Positions 1-8,386 of a DNA stretch of 43,000 nucleotides are shown piece after piece. The notes beneath the pieces were generated by a model that searched no databases, was not told where the DNA came from, and worked only from the letters and a program-made list of their open reading frames with translations. Every line of letters starts with the position of its first letter. Within the stretch, counting starts at the first letter, position 1. The DNA comes from Azohydromonas aeria (GTDB lineage Bacteria > Pseudomonadota > Gammaproteobacteria > Burkholderiales > Burkholderiaceae_C). Made by a program: the position numbers and the translations under genes. The stretch spans positions 1 to 43,000 of the forward strand of contig NZ_VIDQ01000065.1 in NCBI RefSeq assembly GCF_009760915.1, given 5' to 3'.

Positions 1-484
1 CTCAACTTCCTGCTGCGCAATGGCCTTTGCTGGCGAACTCGGGGCCAAGCTGTTCGGCCGAGTTGCTGCTGATTCGCTGACGCCCCGCCTACCATTGTCA
101 AAACCGGTTAAAGCAGAGCCTCCCTAATAAATTCATTCTCGATAAACCAAAAAGAATGCAACTAAGTGTACAATAAATGAGCGGGAGCGGCTAAAAGCGG
201 GGGCAAGCGCCCTACGAGGCCTGGGGCGCGGCCGGAAAGCTTGGTTTCCGGCGGCGTGGGTACCAGCGCATGAAGTTCAGCATGTCGATGCCGTTGAGTG
301 TTGGCGCCGAGCCAGAAGTGAGCCGTCTTCTGTCAACTTGCCGACCGCCTGCTGAGCTAGGCGCCATAGCACAAGCCGTTGATCAAGCAAGCAGTTTTCC
401 AATTCAAGGCGGCGCAGTACCCTCCTGGCACGGCGGCTCATTCTGACGTCGGCGTCAACAGCCGGGGCTCTCGAGCTCCGGCCA
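1..484. other. No convincing gene at left edge
   Basis: Nothing here can be assigned with confidence. About 110-185 is AT-rich compared with the rest. A short reverse-strand open frame at 277-525 overlaps the end of the next gene and has no recognisable motif. The stretch reads like eroded intergenic or former gene DNA next to the IS-rich segment. Confidence 0.4.
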
Positions 485-877
485 TTACTCCCGGGCAAGT
501 CGCCTGGCCTCGGCGAACTCGTCAATGGTCGGCGGCATCAGCTTGAACCACGGGTACTCGAACACGTCTTCACGCAGCTGTCCTATGGTCGCGCCAGCAG
601 GAATCGGAAAGCCTCCTCCCGGCTCTCCATGCCTGTTGACCACGATCACGGTCAACGGAGGCAGGTCGTGCTGCATGCAGTAGTACGCGACGCACCCCAG
701 GATTCCCGCCAGCGGGTTGTCGTTCGGGTAGTCCATGAGGTCGCGCAGTTCCTTGTACCGCACGATCTGTCGGTTTGCCGCCCTGGCGATCAGATACTGC
801 CAAGCCTGCAGTGCCCTGACTGGCCCGCGTTCGCCTACACCAGCCCCCTCGGTTTCGTCATTGAAGAGCGTCGGCAT
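485..877 (-). CDS. Conserved small protein of unknown function (130 aa)
   Basis: The function is not recognised. The protein is soluble and mixed alpha/beta, with a core of the type IVRYKELRDLMDY followed by a cysteine- and tyrosine-containing stretch (GCVAYYCMQHDLPPLT) and VIVVNRHGEPGGGFP. I have the impression of a family of small proteins with a shared YKEL...LPPLTV..VN...G.PG.GF pattern, but cannot name it. The start at 877 is well supported: AGGAGG lies 6 bases upstream, and the stop codon of a preceding frame (878-880) directly abuts the ATG, so the two were probably translated together. The partner is now only a 3' tail, so this gene may be the surviving half of a two-gene unit, perhaps an immunity or accessory protein. 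Confidence 0.7.
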   Translation of the reverse strand: MPTLFNDETEGAGVGERGPVRALQAWQYLIARAANRQIVRYKELRDLMDYPNDNPLAGILGCVAYYCMQHDLPPLTVIVVNRHGEPGGGFPIPAGATIGQLREDVFEYPWFKLMPPTIDEFAEARRLARE

Positions 878-1067
878 TTATTCCTCCTGTCGTTCGCTGT
901 TGTAGAGCACACTGTATTTCACGCCCGTGCCCCCCAAGGCACTGGCAGTGAGATTCGTAGTGTTCGGCGCTGTGCCCTTGAGCAAGCTCAAGGATTTCGC
1001 TGACCACGCGGTACCCTTGAGAACTGCACTGCCTTCGCGCTGCTGCCAGAGCATTAGTGACTCCACC
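878..1067 (-). pseudogene. 3' remnant of a gene coupled to the 130-aa gene
   Basis: About 60 codons in one frame end at TAA (878-880), immediately before the ATG of the downstream gene. The tail (…ALGGTGVKYSVLYNSERQEE) looks like real protein and contains the ribosome-binding site of the next gene. The frame runs open to the inverted end of the 514-bp element at 1068 and technically continues through it, but the composition inside the element no longer looks natural. I infer that the element cut off the 5' part of this gene. The product is unknown; it could be the C-terminus of a toxin or effector whose partner is the 130-aa protein, but nothing in the sequence proves that. Confidence 0.45.
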
Positions 1068-1581
1068 TGTTGAAGTCCAGCAATTCCGCGAATAGGTCCA
1101 GTAATTCGGCGAGCGCCATCCATTTTGTTGACCGCACAACTTACGTCAGGATCGATCTCCGGTAAGACCGAACTCAATTCGGACGCTGTGCCCCCAACCT
1201 CCTGCGCCGTGTCGGCAAAAGCGTTCGACAGCTGCAGAGCTGCTGCTGTCGAAAACAACCCTACCCGTTTGGCCTTTTCGCATGGTGCCGAAGGCGTTCC
1301 CGACGACTGTAGCAACAGGCAATGTGTGCTCTCGGCACCCTGCCCTGCTGCACAGGCCCCAACTTTACGGCTTGGCGGACTGAACACGCTGGCGGAATTA
1401 GCGGACCTGCGCGGAGGCGCTGGTGAAAACTGTGGGCGGCTTCCAGAGCTGGCGTGGTGGCTCAGCAACAGGACTCAGACCACAGCAATCTGCCTACTTC
1501 TTCATGCTGGACGCGGACTTACACGCCATGCTCATTCGCAGAATTACTGGACCTCGCTATTCGAATTGCTGGACTTCAACA
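1068..1581. mobile_element. 514-bp element with IS-like inverted ends, no transposase
   Basis: The left end at 1068 begins TGTTGAAGTCCAGCAATTC and has an inner repeat GGTCCAGTAATTC (1096-1108). The right end is the mirror image: GAATTACTGGACC (1541-1553), then GAATTGCTGGACTTCAACA ending at 1581. Both ends thus carry a doubled terminal repeat and have the TG...CA edges usual for transposons. The interior has no transposase frame. The right edge falls exactly where the last codons of an istA-like gene begin; the left edge lies in an unrelated reverse-strand frame, and I see no target-site duplication. It looks like a non-autonomous or internally deleted IS with an adjacent deletion. Confidence 0.6.
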
Positions 1582-1630
1582 GCCGGTCCACGACAACGTG
1601 CGCGGGCCCGGCTACTACAGCCACCACTGA
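1582..1630 (+). pseudogene. istA: Last codons of an IS21-type istA
   Basis: Directly after the 514-bp element the frame reads PVHDNVRGPGYYSHH and then stops (TGA 1628-1630). This closely resembles the C-terminal end of IstA transposases, which normally sit just upstream of istB, as here. Everything before these codons is missing, replaced by the 514-bp element, so this IS21 copy has lost its transposase. Confidence 0.6.
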
Positions 1631-1668
1631 TGCGCCGACCGACCTTCATCCTCCAACAAGACCTTCCC

Positions 1669-2409
1669 ATGCTTCACCAACACACCCTGGACCAACTGCA
1701 CGGCCTGCGCCTGGACGGCATGATTGCCGCGCTCAACGACAGCGCCACCCAGGCCGCCGCTGAAGGGCTGGCCTTCGAACAACGCCTGGTGATGCTCGTG
1801 CAGCGCGACTGGACTGGCGCGACGGCAAGCGCGTGGCGCGGCTGTTGAAGAGCGCCAAGCTCAAGGTCAGCAGCGCCTGCGTGGAGGACATCGACTGGCG
1901 TGCCAGCCGTGCCCTGGACCGCCACCTCGTCACCGCGCTGGCCCAGGGCGACTGGATCCGCCACGGCCGCAACCTGATCCTCACAGGAGCCACCAGTTGC
2001 GGTAAGACCTGGCTGGCTTGCGCCCTGGCGCAGCAGGCTGCCCGCCAGGGCTTCTCGGTGCTCTACACCCGGGCCACGAGGCTGCTGCAGGAGCTGCAGG
2101 TGGCCCACGGCGACGGCAGCTTCACCCGCCGGCTGGCGCAACTGGCGCGGCTTGACGTGCTCGTGCTCGACGATCTGGCCATCGCTCCGATCACTGCCCT
2201 GGAACGCCAGGACTTGCTGAAGCTGCTGCATGGATGACCGGGTCGGCAGCCGCAGCACCCTCATCACCAGTCAGCTGCCCACGGATGCCATGCACCAGTG
2301 GTTGGCCGAGCCCACCATCGCCGACGCCATCATGGACCGACTGCTGCACGGAGCCCACATCATCGAACTCAAGGGCGAGTCGCTGCGCCGGGACCCGCCG
2401 CAGGGCTGA
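1669..2409 (+). pseudogene. istB: IS21 family helper ATPase IstB, two frameshifts
   Basis: IstB is the AAA+ helper of IS21 transposition. The N-terminal part (MLHQHTLDQLHGLRLDGM…) is read from 1669 to about 1810. It then shifts frame and continues as DGKRVARLLKSAKLKVSSACVEDIDW with the P-loop GATSCGKTW (about 1987-2013) and Walker B LDVLVLDDLAI. A stop follows LLKLLHG near 2235, and a third frame resumes as DDRVGSRSTLITSQLP and ends with IIELKGESLRRD before TGA at 2407-2409. The three pieces in order make one full-length IstB of about 245 residues, so the gene was intact once and is now dead unless there are sequencing errors. No istA remains except its last codons. Confidence 0.85.
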
Positions 2410-2543
2410 CGGCATCCGCGGCACGCTGCCCGCGGCCATCGACATGGCGCAGCGCCCGCGTTCCACGCGAAGGCGGACAGCGTTCCACGGTGATGGCGGG
2501 CAGCTGCACTACCATTGCGCCCGTCACTCAGGCACCCCTCCCG

Positions 2544-2616
2544 GGGTGTCCGCGATCATGCGAAACGCTGCCCGCGATCAGCCTGGAATGGGTGTCCGCG
2601 ATCAGTGGAATACGCA
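2544..2616. repeat. IS21 right-end terminal repeats
   Basis: CCGCGATCA or TCCGCGATCA occurs three times at about 22-24-bp steps (2549-2558, 2571-2580, 2595-2604), two copies preceded by GGGTG. The stretch ends GTGGAATACGCA near 2616. IS21-family ends usually carry multiple short repeats like this, and its position downstream of istB fits the right end of that element. It differs from the ends of the 514-bp element at 1068-1581, so two separate elements are involved. Confidence 0.55.
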
Positions 2617-2658
2617 GCCAGGTTCGCAGGCTCCTCAGACAAGCCCAGGGCGGCCGCT

Positions 2659-3741
2659 CTACTTCAACGGCTCAGGCTCCAAGTGCTGCGGAGGTACAGG
2701 CCGAACGCTCTTGGAGATACTGAGCCACAGGTCGGTAGCGAGTTGACGAACTCGGGCTGCGACCACAGCTTGTGCTTCGCTCCACGTCAAGGGTTCCTGA
2801 CTGCTGTCAGCCGCAACAAGGAAGTCGATCGTGAAGGCAAGCGCTCGCGCATGCATGCCCTGAGTCCGCAAAGTGTCGGGCGCTCGCAGTCGCGCTGTGA
2901 CCGACGTGATGGTGTCAACGGTCAGCATCTCGCCTCGGCCGCAGCGCTGCAAGTGGCTGTCAGGAAACTGGCTGTCCAATCCGGCCCTAGTGGCAAGTGC
3001 GGTCAAGTCTTTCGCACGGTAGGCCCGCTGCACCAGCGCAAGCCAGTGACGGAAAGGATGCGCGCCTGCATCACAGAGGCTGGCGAGAGAGTCTGCGGCC
3101 TGAATCCGTCGAGACCAGCCGCCGCCGAACATCAGGGGAATCAGCGACACCGCCAGCACGTCGTAGAGAACGCGGTCGACAAACCGGGACTCTGCTTCGC
3201 CCAGCACACAGCGCTGGCCGGCCCACCATGGTGCTGACTGGGACACCATCTCGGCCCCGCAGTTCGAGCACTTGCAGGACCCGGACGAGGAGGCCCGCAT
3301 GAGCATGTAGAGAAATCCTTCGCCCGCCCTGGTCAGCCCCGCGAGCCGCTGGGCCAAGACGCCGTTTCGCAATAGCTCTGCCAAGAGTTCCAGCAGTTGC
3401 TCATCACTGCCGACGGCGTTGAGCAAGCGCGCGCGAACAGCCGGCGAGGTGCGCACCTTTTGCAGCGCGTAGTTCTCAAAGTTCTTGAAGTCCCGGCCAA
3501 AACCTCTGCGGATGTAGGCCAGGAAGGATCGGCGCCCCGTGAGCAGATTTGCCAAGAAATCGTCCGACGGCAGACCTTGGCACCCCGGCAGCAGACCAAG
3601 GGCCGTTGGAAACAGCGTCATCGCGCGCTGGATCGTCAGCTCCTCAAACGGCTGGATCAAGGCGCCTTGCAGGGTTCTAGCCGTATTGTCCTGTAGCGTT
3701 TCCACGTTTCCTCGGTCAGCCATCCTCAGTTCCAAGAACAT
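2659..3741 (-). CDS. Unknown 360-aa protein with a Cys cluster
   Basis: I do not recognise this family. The protein looks soluble and mostly helical, with no signal peptide or membrane segment. One visible feature is a cysteine cluster, C156-x-C158-xx-C161 followed by C178, that could bind a metal ion such as zinc, placed between a helical N-terminal half and a helical C-terminal half. The start at 3741 follows GAGGGCA; a second ATG lies at 3723. It is divergent from the glycine-rich gene at 3808 across a 66-bp gap, so the two may share a control region. It sits between an IS21 remnant and a DUF3883-like scrap, an accessory setting. Codon use is natural and there are no internal breaks. Confidence 0.7.
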   Translation of the reverse strand: MFLELRMADRGNVETLQDNTARTLQGALIQPFEELTIQRAMTLFPTALGLLPGCQGLPSDDFLANLLTGRRSFLAYIRRGFGRDFKNFENYALQKVRTSPAVRARLLNAVGSDEQLLELLAELLRNGVLAQRLAGLTRAGEGFLYMLMRASSSGSCKCSNCGAEMVSQSAPWWAGQRCVLGEAESRFVDRVLYDVLAVSLIPLMFGGGWSRRIQAADSLASLCDAGAHPFRHWLALVQRAYRAKDLTALATRAGLDSQFPDSHLQRCGRGEMLTVDTITSVTARLRAPDTLRTQGMHARALAFTIDFLVAADSSQEPLTWSEAQAVVAARVRQLATDLWLSISKSVRPVPPQHLEPEPLK

Positions 3742-3807
3742 TGCCCTCGCCGCCCGACAAGATCGCTCGCCATCCGGAGAGCTTGGGGCGCATCAAAGGG
3801 AACTCTC

Positions 3808-3987
3808 ATGGCAAAGGGTACTGGAAGCGGCACGGCAGGAGGCTCGCAAGGTGGCAACGGTGGAGGTGGCGGCGGGACGGGATCAGGCAAGGGATGGGGT
3901 GGAAAAACCAGCACTGTTCCTGGAGTGCCTTCGGGTGGTGGTCGCTCACCGGCCCCCGGCGTACCCGGGCACGGCAAGGCCCCCTAA
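3808..3987 (+). CDS. Glycine-rich small protein (59 aa)
   Basis: A short frame starts at ATG 3808 with AAAGGGA six bases upstream and ends at TAA 3985-3987. The product begins MAKGTGSGTAGGSQGG, contains a run of six glycines and ends in a Pro/Gly-rich tail (GVPGHGKAP). It has no hydrophobic core, no signal peptide and no cysteines, so it should be disordered. Low complexity makes chance coding hard to exclude, but the ribosome-binding site, the natural start and the tail argue for a real gene. It is divergent from the 360-aa gene and the function is unknown. The opposite strand gives only a proline-rich shadow. Confidence 0.5.
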   Translation: MAKGTGSGTAGGSQGGNGGGGGGTGSGKGWGGKTSTVPGVPSGGGRSPAPGVPGHGKAP

Positions 3988-4053
3988 CCGAGCAGCGGTT
4001 GCACCCGATAGACCAGCATCACCACGCCAGGCTGTACACAGGAATGGTGATAG

Positions 4054-4340
4054 TTAGGGCTGCCTGGGCTCGGGAACCCTGTAGACGAACTCCGTCGCGG
4101 TGAGGTCATCTTCGTCAGGCGACCAGTCCTCGTGGACATCGGCCACGCCACCGATGCCGGACCAAGCGCCGGCCTCGTCCTGAACCAGCTCGATCCGGCT
4201 GACGACGTAAAGGTCAGACCGCCAGTCCTTGTCAGGCTGGCGGGCATTGGCCATCTCGTTCTTGGTCGGGTGCACAGACGCTGCCGCCGAGATGGAGCCT
4301 TCCACCTCGACGTGCACGACCGGTGTCAGCTGGAGTGGCC
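4054..4340 (-). pseudogene. Truncated DUF3883-like domain
   Basis: The reverse frame reads TPVVHVEVEGS…TKNEMANARQPDKDW then SDLYVVSRIELVQ. This matches the shape of the DUF3883 fold (C-terminal domain of NO VEIN-like proteins): a strand of the type HIEVKGT, a T.NE.. helix and a YVV..I strand. A stop codon about eight codons upstream of the match and the lack of any larger upstream frame show that only the last domain survives. Such domains often occur at the C-terminus of large restriction or helicase proteins, so this is probably debris of a former defence gene. The GTG at 4317 could serve as a start but has no convincing ribosome-binding site. Confidence 0.45.
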
Positions 4341-4718
4341 GGCGTCAACTTATCTTGGCCGCGTGGCGGTGCCTTCGTTCAGAACAGCTCTGGTGACGGG
4401 CGCCGCCACGGCTTGCTGATGTGCTCGTGCATAGCGCGGAGCCCTCTGTTTTGGTTCCGGGAAGCGGACTTATCGGAAGTGATCGTGAGACTCCACGCTA
4501 GGGTAGGACCGAGTTGGACGAGTTCCCCTAGCCGGCCGTCAAGGCTCCAGGTCGGCACTTGGTGCAACCGCCGCGCTATCGGTTCCTAGTGCGCAGGAAA
4601 GCAGGCAGACCAGCAGAGCACCGCTTGGTGGCATGTTTGACCCAGCCAATGACTTACCTCGGGGATGGGAAGCAGAAGGCTTCTCGCTACCCTCGACCGG
4701 CTATTCCGAGGAGAGGGC
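4341..4718. other. Gap without recognisable gene
   Basis: No frame here has natural-looking protein sequence. The part just before 4719 carries the ribosome-binding site (GAGGAGAGGGC) and presumably the promoter of the HAF-repeat gene, but no clear promoter motif or repeat is visible. Confidence 0.4.
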
Positions 4719-5828
4719 ATGAAGCGAAGGAACTTTGCTTTGCACGCGGCCGTGGCCGGTCTCGTGCCCAGCATGTATGCGAAGGCTGCGCTGGCCCAGG
4801 ACGCTCCGGCAGCATCTCAACCTGACAATCCCTTCTACAAGGCCGTGGGCCTGGGGCGGTTCCAAGGTGGCCGCAGCGGAGCCCTCGCGCTCAATAACCA
4901 GCGTGAAGCCGCGGGCTACGTGTACTTCAACATCCAGGGCGGCTATCGCCCTGCGCTGTTCCAGCTGGGCGAGGCACCGAAGCCGATCTACACCGATGGC
5001 CCTGGCGAGGCTACCGGCATCAATTCACGGACCGAGACCGTCGGCTGGTTCAGGCAAGGCAGCTTCACACAGGCGTTTCGCTGGTGGCGCGGGCAACTGA
5101 CCACACTACCTTCGCTGGGCGGGGGTAACAGCTTCGCCACGGGCATCAACAACCGTTCGGAAGTCGTGGGCTGGTCCGAAGCGGCGCCCGGCGTAAGCCA
5201 CGCGACCTACTGGTGGCGGGACAAGCTGACTGACCTGGGAACTTGGGGCGGCTATGCCGCGCAGGCCACCGCCATCAATGAGCGCGGGGACATCCTGGGC
5301 TTTAGGGAAATGGTCCTCAATGGAGTGGGCGTGCGCCAGGGGGTGCTGCTGAGCGTTGGCCGGAAACCGCAGTTGCTTCCCATCCCGGCAGGCTACGACA
5401 GCCTGATGCCCACCGCGCTCAACAACAGGGGCGACGTGACCGGCTACGTGTACAACACCAACGACTACCTGTGGAGCCGCCGGGCGTTCATATACACGGA
5501 CAACAAGTGCACGCTGTTGCCTGCAGTCGGCGCGTACTTCCCTACAGGCGGGCTTTGCATCAACAACCAAAGAGTGATGGGCGGCTTCCGCTTCGACGGA
5601 AATGCGGACCCGCGCGACGGCGCAATTGCGTGGCTCGACAAGGGCAAGACACCCGTCTTGCCGTATGCCGGCTGGTGGCCGCGGGGCCCGGCAGAAGGCT
5701 GGTACCGGGTGTCGTCGGCTTGTGCAATCAATGAAGAAGGCGCGATGGTCGGCACGGGCCGGTATCTCAGCAGCTACGTTTATCCTGGCATTTGGTTTGA
5801 GGCATACATGCTGATACCGAAGAACTAA
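4719..5828 (+). CDS. Exported HAF-repeat protein
   Basis: The 369-residue product starts at ATG 4719 behind GAGGAGAGGGC. Its N-terminus MKRRNFALHAAVAG…AALAQ is a signal peptide with a twin-arginine-like RRNFAL motif, so export by Tat or Sec is expected. The mature part contains seven short units of the type I/L-N-N/E-R-x-E/D-V-x-G-W/Y/F at about residues 57, 101, 143, 186, 234, 281 and 338. That is the hallmark of the HAF family of extracellular repeats, in which each unit forms a beta-propeller-like blade. No enzyme motif is visible and the biological role of such proteins is poorly known. The gene stands alone, with the iron island starting about 600 bp downstream. Confidence 0.75.
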   Translation: MKRRNFALHAAVAGLVPSMYAKAALAQDAPAASQPDNPFYKAVGLGRFQGGRSGALALNNQREAAGYVYFNIQGGYRPALFQLGEAPKPIYTDGPGEATGINSRTETVGWFRQGSFTQAFRWWRGQLTTLPSLGGGNSFATGINNRSEVVGWSEAAPGVSHATYWWRDKLTDLGTWGGYAAQATAINERGDILGFREMVLNGVGVRQGVLLSVGRKPQLLPIPAGYDSLMPTALNNRGDVTGYVYNTNDYLWSRRAFIYTDNKCTLLPAVGAYFPTGGLCINNQRVMGGFRFDGNADPRDGAIAWLDKGKTPVLPYAGWWPRGPAEGWYRVSSACAINEEGAMVGTGRYLSSYVYPGIWFEAYMLIPKN

Positions 5829-6357
5829 GGGCAATCGGCTGGAAGCGGCGACGCCTCTCGGTATCCACGAGGCCAGCTCAGACTTACCTCCTCGCATCAC
5901 AGATCAGAGTAGTGCCTTTGTGGTTGATAACTTCAAATCGCGTGCGTTATCAACAACTACTGCTGATTGAGGCGCCGGTCTGCATCGGCAGTTTCGTGAT
6001 TTGACAGCATTGCCCTGGCGTCTGGTTGGGGCTATCGACACCGCGTCAGTGCAGCCCAGGGTTATGGATGGCGATCAGAAAGCGCGGGATTCCAGTGATA
6101 GCAGACAGTGCCACAGCGTTGGGCAGTTCCAGCAGCCGTACTCGTGGGCGGATTGGGGGGAGTGGACGAACACTTTCTTACTCAACCTATCTAGACCTGC
6201 GGCGGCGCTTGCTGAGCAACCGAGTACTTCTCACTCCAACTGCCAGCCCTTCAACCGATGTTGCGGTTCGCTTCCTTACTGCAGCAGGTCGTGCCTGCCT
6301 GAATCCGACACCGTAAAGGCGCATGCCAAGCAGTTCGACGTTCATCAAGTCTGCAAT
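5829..6357. other. Gap upstream of the sigma gene
   Basis: No recognisable gene. The frame of the sigma factor stays open through much of this stretch, but its sequence there is not protein-like and lies upstream of the Fur-box-like site, so I take it as non-coding. About 5920-5970 is slightly AT-rich, with GTTATCAACAACTACTG, and no clear structure follows. Confidence 0.4.
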
Positions 6358-6376
6358 AATGGGAACGATTCTCATT
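6358..6376. promoter_or_regulatory. Probable Fur box before the sigma gene
   Basis: The 19-mer AATGGGAACGATTCTCATT fits the pattern AATGnGAAnnnTTCnCATT shared with the sites near fur and before the reverse receptor operon. It lies about 50-65 bp upstream of the likely sigma start codons. Binding of Fe-Fur here would shut off the sigma gene in iron-rich cells. Confidence 0.7.
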
Positions 6377-6423
6377 CCGTAACGTGCCGTGGAGCAGCCG
6401 CTACCAAGCTTCACACGCCCCTG

Positions 6424-6999
6424 GTGCACGGTATCTGTCAACCACACGTGGGTTCTGCCGTGCTGGAGCGCTACGACCGCGAACTGCTGAACTTTCTGAC
6501 CCGCCAAGTCGGCGACCGCGACACTGCGGCCGATCTGGTTCAGGACAGCTACGTGCGTGTGCTGAGCGTCCAGGCTTCCGGCCAAGCCGTGCTGGATGTG
6601 CGAGCTCTGCTCTACCGCACCGCACGCAACCTGGTCATCGATCAGCATCGTCGTGCCGAGGTGCGCAGGCACGACGACATCGACGCCCTCCCCGAAGAGC
6701 AGCATCCCTGCGCGCCGCGGCACCTGCAGCCCGAAGAAGCCCTGGCCTCGCAGCAGATCGTCAGGGCCTACGCCGCCACCATCGAGGCCCTGCCTGCCCG
6801 CTGCCGCGAAGCCTTCGTGCTGCACGTCTTCGACGAAATGAGCCATGCGCAGGTTGCCCAGCACATGGGCATCACCGTCAGCATGGTGGAGAAGCACATC
6901 GTGCGAGGCATGGTGGCCTGCAAGCTCTGCGAACGGCGGTTGCGCGCCGACGCGCGGCAGAGCAACGCTGCGGACAAAGCCCAGGCGCCCACTGCGTAG
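6424..6999 (+). CDS. FecI-type ECF RNA polymerase sigma factor
   Basis: The protein has region 2 (YDRELLNFLTRQVGDRDTAADLVQDSYVRVL) and region 4 (IEALPARCREAFVLHVF followed by MSHAQVAQHMGITVSMVEKH). This is the layout of FecI-like ECF sigma factors, which switch on TonB-dependent receptor genes when the receptor signals through FecR. The usual length is 170-190 residues; GTG 6424 gives 191, and GTG 6448 or 6460 would give slightly shorter forms. No strong ribosome-binding site decides between them, so the start is uncertain. A Fur-box-like site lies just upstream. The FecR gene follows 97 bp later behind its own predicted ECF promoter rather than being tightly coupled, which is less common. 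Confidence 0.88.
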   Translation: MHGICQPHVGSAVLERYDRELLNFLTRQVGDRDTAADLVQDSYVRVLSVQASGQAVLDVRALLYRTARNLVIDQHRRAEVRRHDDIDALPEEQHPCAPRHLQPEEALASQQIVRAYAATIEALPARCREAFVLHVFDEMSHAQVAQHMGITVSMVEKHIVRGMVACKLCERRLRADARQSNAADKAQAPTA

Positions 7000-7033
7000 C
7001 CCGGGTGTTTCCCGGGCACGTCAGGTCCGATCG

Positions 7034-7064
7034 GACGTGAGGATCGGCCCCTCCTCGCGCGTCT
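7034..7064 (+). promoter_or_regulatory. Predicted ECF-sigma promoter of fecR
   Basis: GACGTGAGGATCG (7034-7046) and GCGTCT (7059-7064) are separated by 12 bases. The same two blocks with the same spacing occur before both STN receptor genes. I infer -35 and -10 elements for the neighbouring FecI-type sigma. It lies 33 bp upstream of the fecR start codon. Confidence 0.65.
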
Positions 7065-7096
7065 ACAGTGACAAGAGCTGCCCATTGCCTCTCGAC

Positions 7097-8341
7097 ATGC
7101 CTCCTACCCTGCCTTCATTGCCCCGACGGCCCGAGTCCACGACCGCAGCGGACGCCGACGAGCGCGAGTTCGAGGCCTTTGCCCAGTCCCAGGATCCGCT
7201 GGACATCGAGGCCGCGACCTGGGTCACGCGCAAGCGCAACGGGCTGGACGAGCAGGGTGAAGCCCGGCTGCAGGCCTGGCTGGACGCCGACCCCCGCCAC
7301 GCCGAAGCCTTCGAGGACATGGACGCCACCTTTGGCGACGTGAAGCAGTTGCCCGATGCCGACGTGGCGCAGTTCAAGGCGGGCCTGCCGCACGCCGACC
7401 GCACCGCTGCCGCTCCGCCGCCGACGATGGCGGCCGAAGCGCCGGCCCGCCCCTGGAGCACACCCGTTCCCCAGTCGCAAAAGCCGGACCGCCAGCCCTG
7501 GCTGACGGGCCTGCTGGGTGGTGTGCTGGGCAACCTGCGCCCCCTCGTGCCCCAAGCCACCGCCGCGGGGCTGGCCTTCGCCATGGTGGGCGCAGGCTGG
7601 ATGGGCTGGGAGCATTGGCGCCGGCAGCCTGTGTTCGAGCAGGCTTACGCCACTGCGCGCGGGCAGCAGCTTACTGCCGGCCTGCCCGATGGTGATGGGT
7701 CCAACGGCTCCAGCGGCAGCAGGCTGCAGCTCGACACCGCCACCCGCACCGAAGTGCGCCTGTACCGCGACCACCGCGAGGTGCGGCTGCAGGAGGGGCA
7801 AGCCATGTTCGCGGTCCGGGCCGATGCGCAGCGGCCCTTCCACGTCTACGCGGGCGCGCTGCGCATCACCGTGGTGGGCACCCGGTTCTCGGTGCGCCAC
7901 ACCGGCACGGGCCTGGATGCCGGACAGACCGTGGTCTCGGTGGAGGAAGGCCGCGTGCGTGTGGCTCCCATCGACGGCGCTCAGGCCGGGCCCGAGCGGC
8001 ATGCCAGCGGCACGCAGGCGGTGGAACTGACGGCCGGCCAGAGCGTGGTGGCCGATGCCCAAGGTGTGATCGGCCCGGTGGCCAGCCTGCCGCCCAGCGC
8101 CATCGCCGCCTGGCGCGACACGCGCCTGAGCTTCGACCAGACCCCGCTGGGGCAAGCCATAGCCGAGTTCGAGCGCTACGGCCGCACCGGCCTGGTGGTG
8201 CGCGACCCCGCCGTGGGCGCGCTGCCGGTGGGTGGCAGCTACAGCATCCGGCAATGGCAGCGCTTTGCCGAGACGCTGCCGCAGGTGCTGCCGGTGCGGC
8301 TGGTGCGGCGGGGCGAAGTCACAGAAGTGGTGGCGCGATGA
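7097..8341 (+). CDS. FecR-type anti-sigma/signal transducer
   Basis: This 414-residue inner-membrane protein should hold or activate the adjacent ECF sigma and receive the signal from receptor STN domains in the periplasm. The N-terminal cytoplasmic part has the DUF4880-type helix pair (AATWVTRKRNGLDEQGEARL, about residues 35-75). One membrane helix follows at about 150-172 (ATAAGLAFAMVGAGWMGW), then the FecR beta domain at about 185-305 (TEVRLYRDHREVRLQEGQAMF, VVGTRFSVR) and a C-terminal STN-like domain (LSFDQTPLGQAIAEFERYG) that is usual in this family. ATG 7097 is the first in-frame start after the predicted ECF promoter. The gene leads directly to the two STN receptors. Confidence 0.88.
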   Translation: MPPTLPSLPRRPESTTAADADEREFEAFAQSQDPLDIEAATWVTRKRNGLDEQGEARLQAWLDADPRHAEAFEDMDATFGDVKQLPDADVAQFKAGLPHADRTAAAPPPTMAAEAPARPWSTPVPQSQKPDRQPWLTGLLGGVLGNLRPLVPQATAAGLAFAMVGAGWMGWEHWRRQPVFEQAYATARGQQLTAGLPDGDGSNGSSGSRLQLDTATRTEVRLYRDHREVRLQEGQAMFAVRADAQRPFHVYAGALRITVVGTRFSVRHTGTGLDAGQTVVSVEEGRVRVAPIDGAQAGPERHASGTQAVELTAGQSVVADAQGVIGPVASLPPSAIAAWRDTRLSFDQTPLGQAIAEFERYGRTGLVVRDPAVGALPVGGSYSIRQWQRFAETLPQVLPVRLVRRGEVTEVVAR

Positions 8342-8364
8342 CGCGGTCGGGGGCAGCGGAAAAT

Positions 8365-8383
8365 TCTTTGAAGAATTCTCATT
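8365..8383. promoter_or_regulatory. Weak Fur-box-like site, receptor 1
   Basis: TCTTTGAAGAATTCTCATT keeps the GAAnnnTTCTCATT half of the local Fur-box pattern but is poor on the left side. It also contains the perfect inverted repeat ATTCTT/AAGAAT. It sits just upstream of the predicted -35 block, so it may add direct iron control to the sigma-driven promoter. Confidence 0.4.
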
Positions 8384-8386
8384 CGC

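Noticed and set aside
878..1468. 196-aa reverse frame through the 514-bp element as one gene
   Set aside because: Only the last 60 residues, outside the element, look natural; the rest crosses the inverted repeat and loses protein character.
6001..6423. N-terminal extension of the sigma frame
   Set aside because: The extension is not protein-like, runs through the Fur-box-like site and would make the sigma far longer than FecI proteins.
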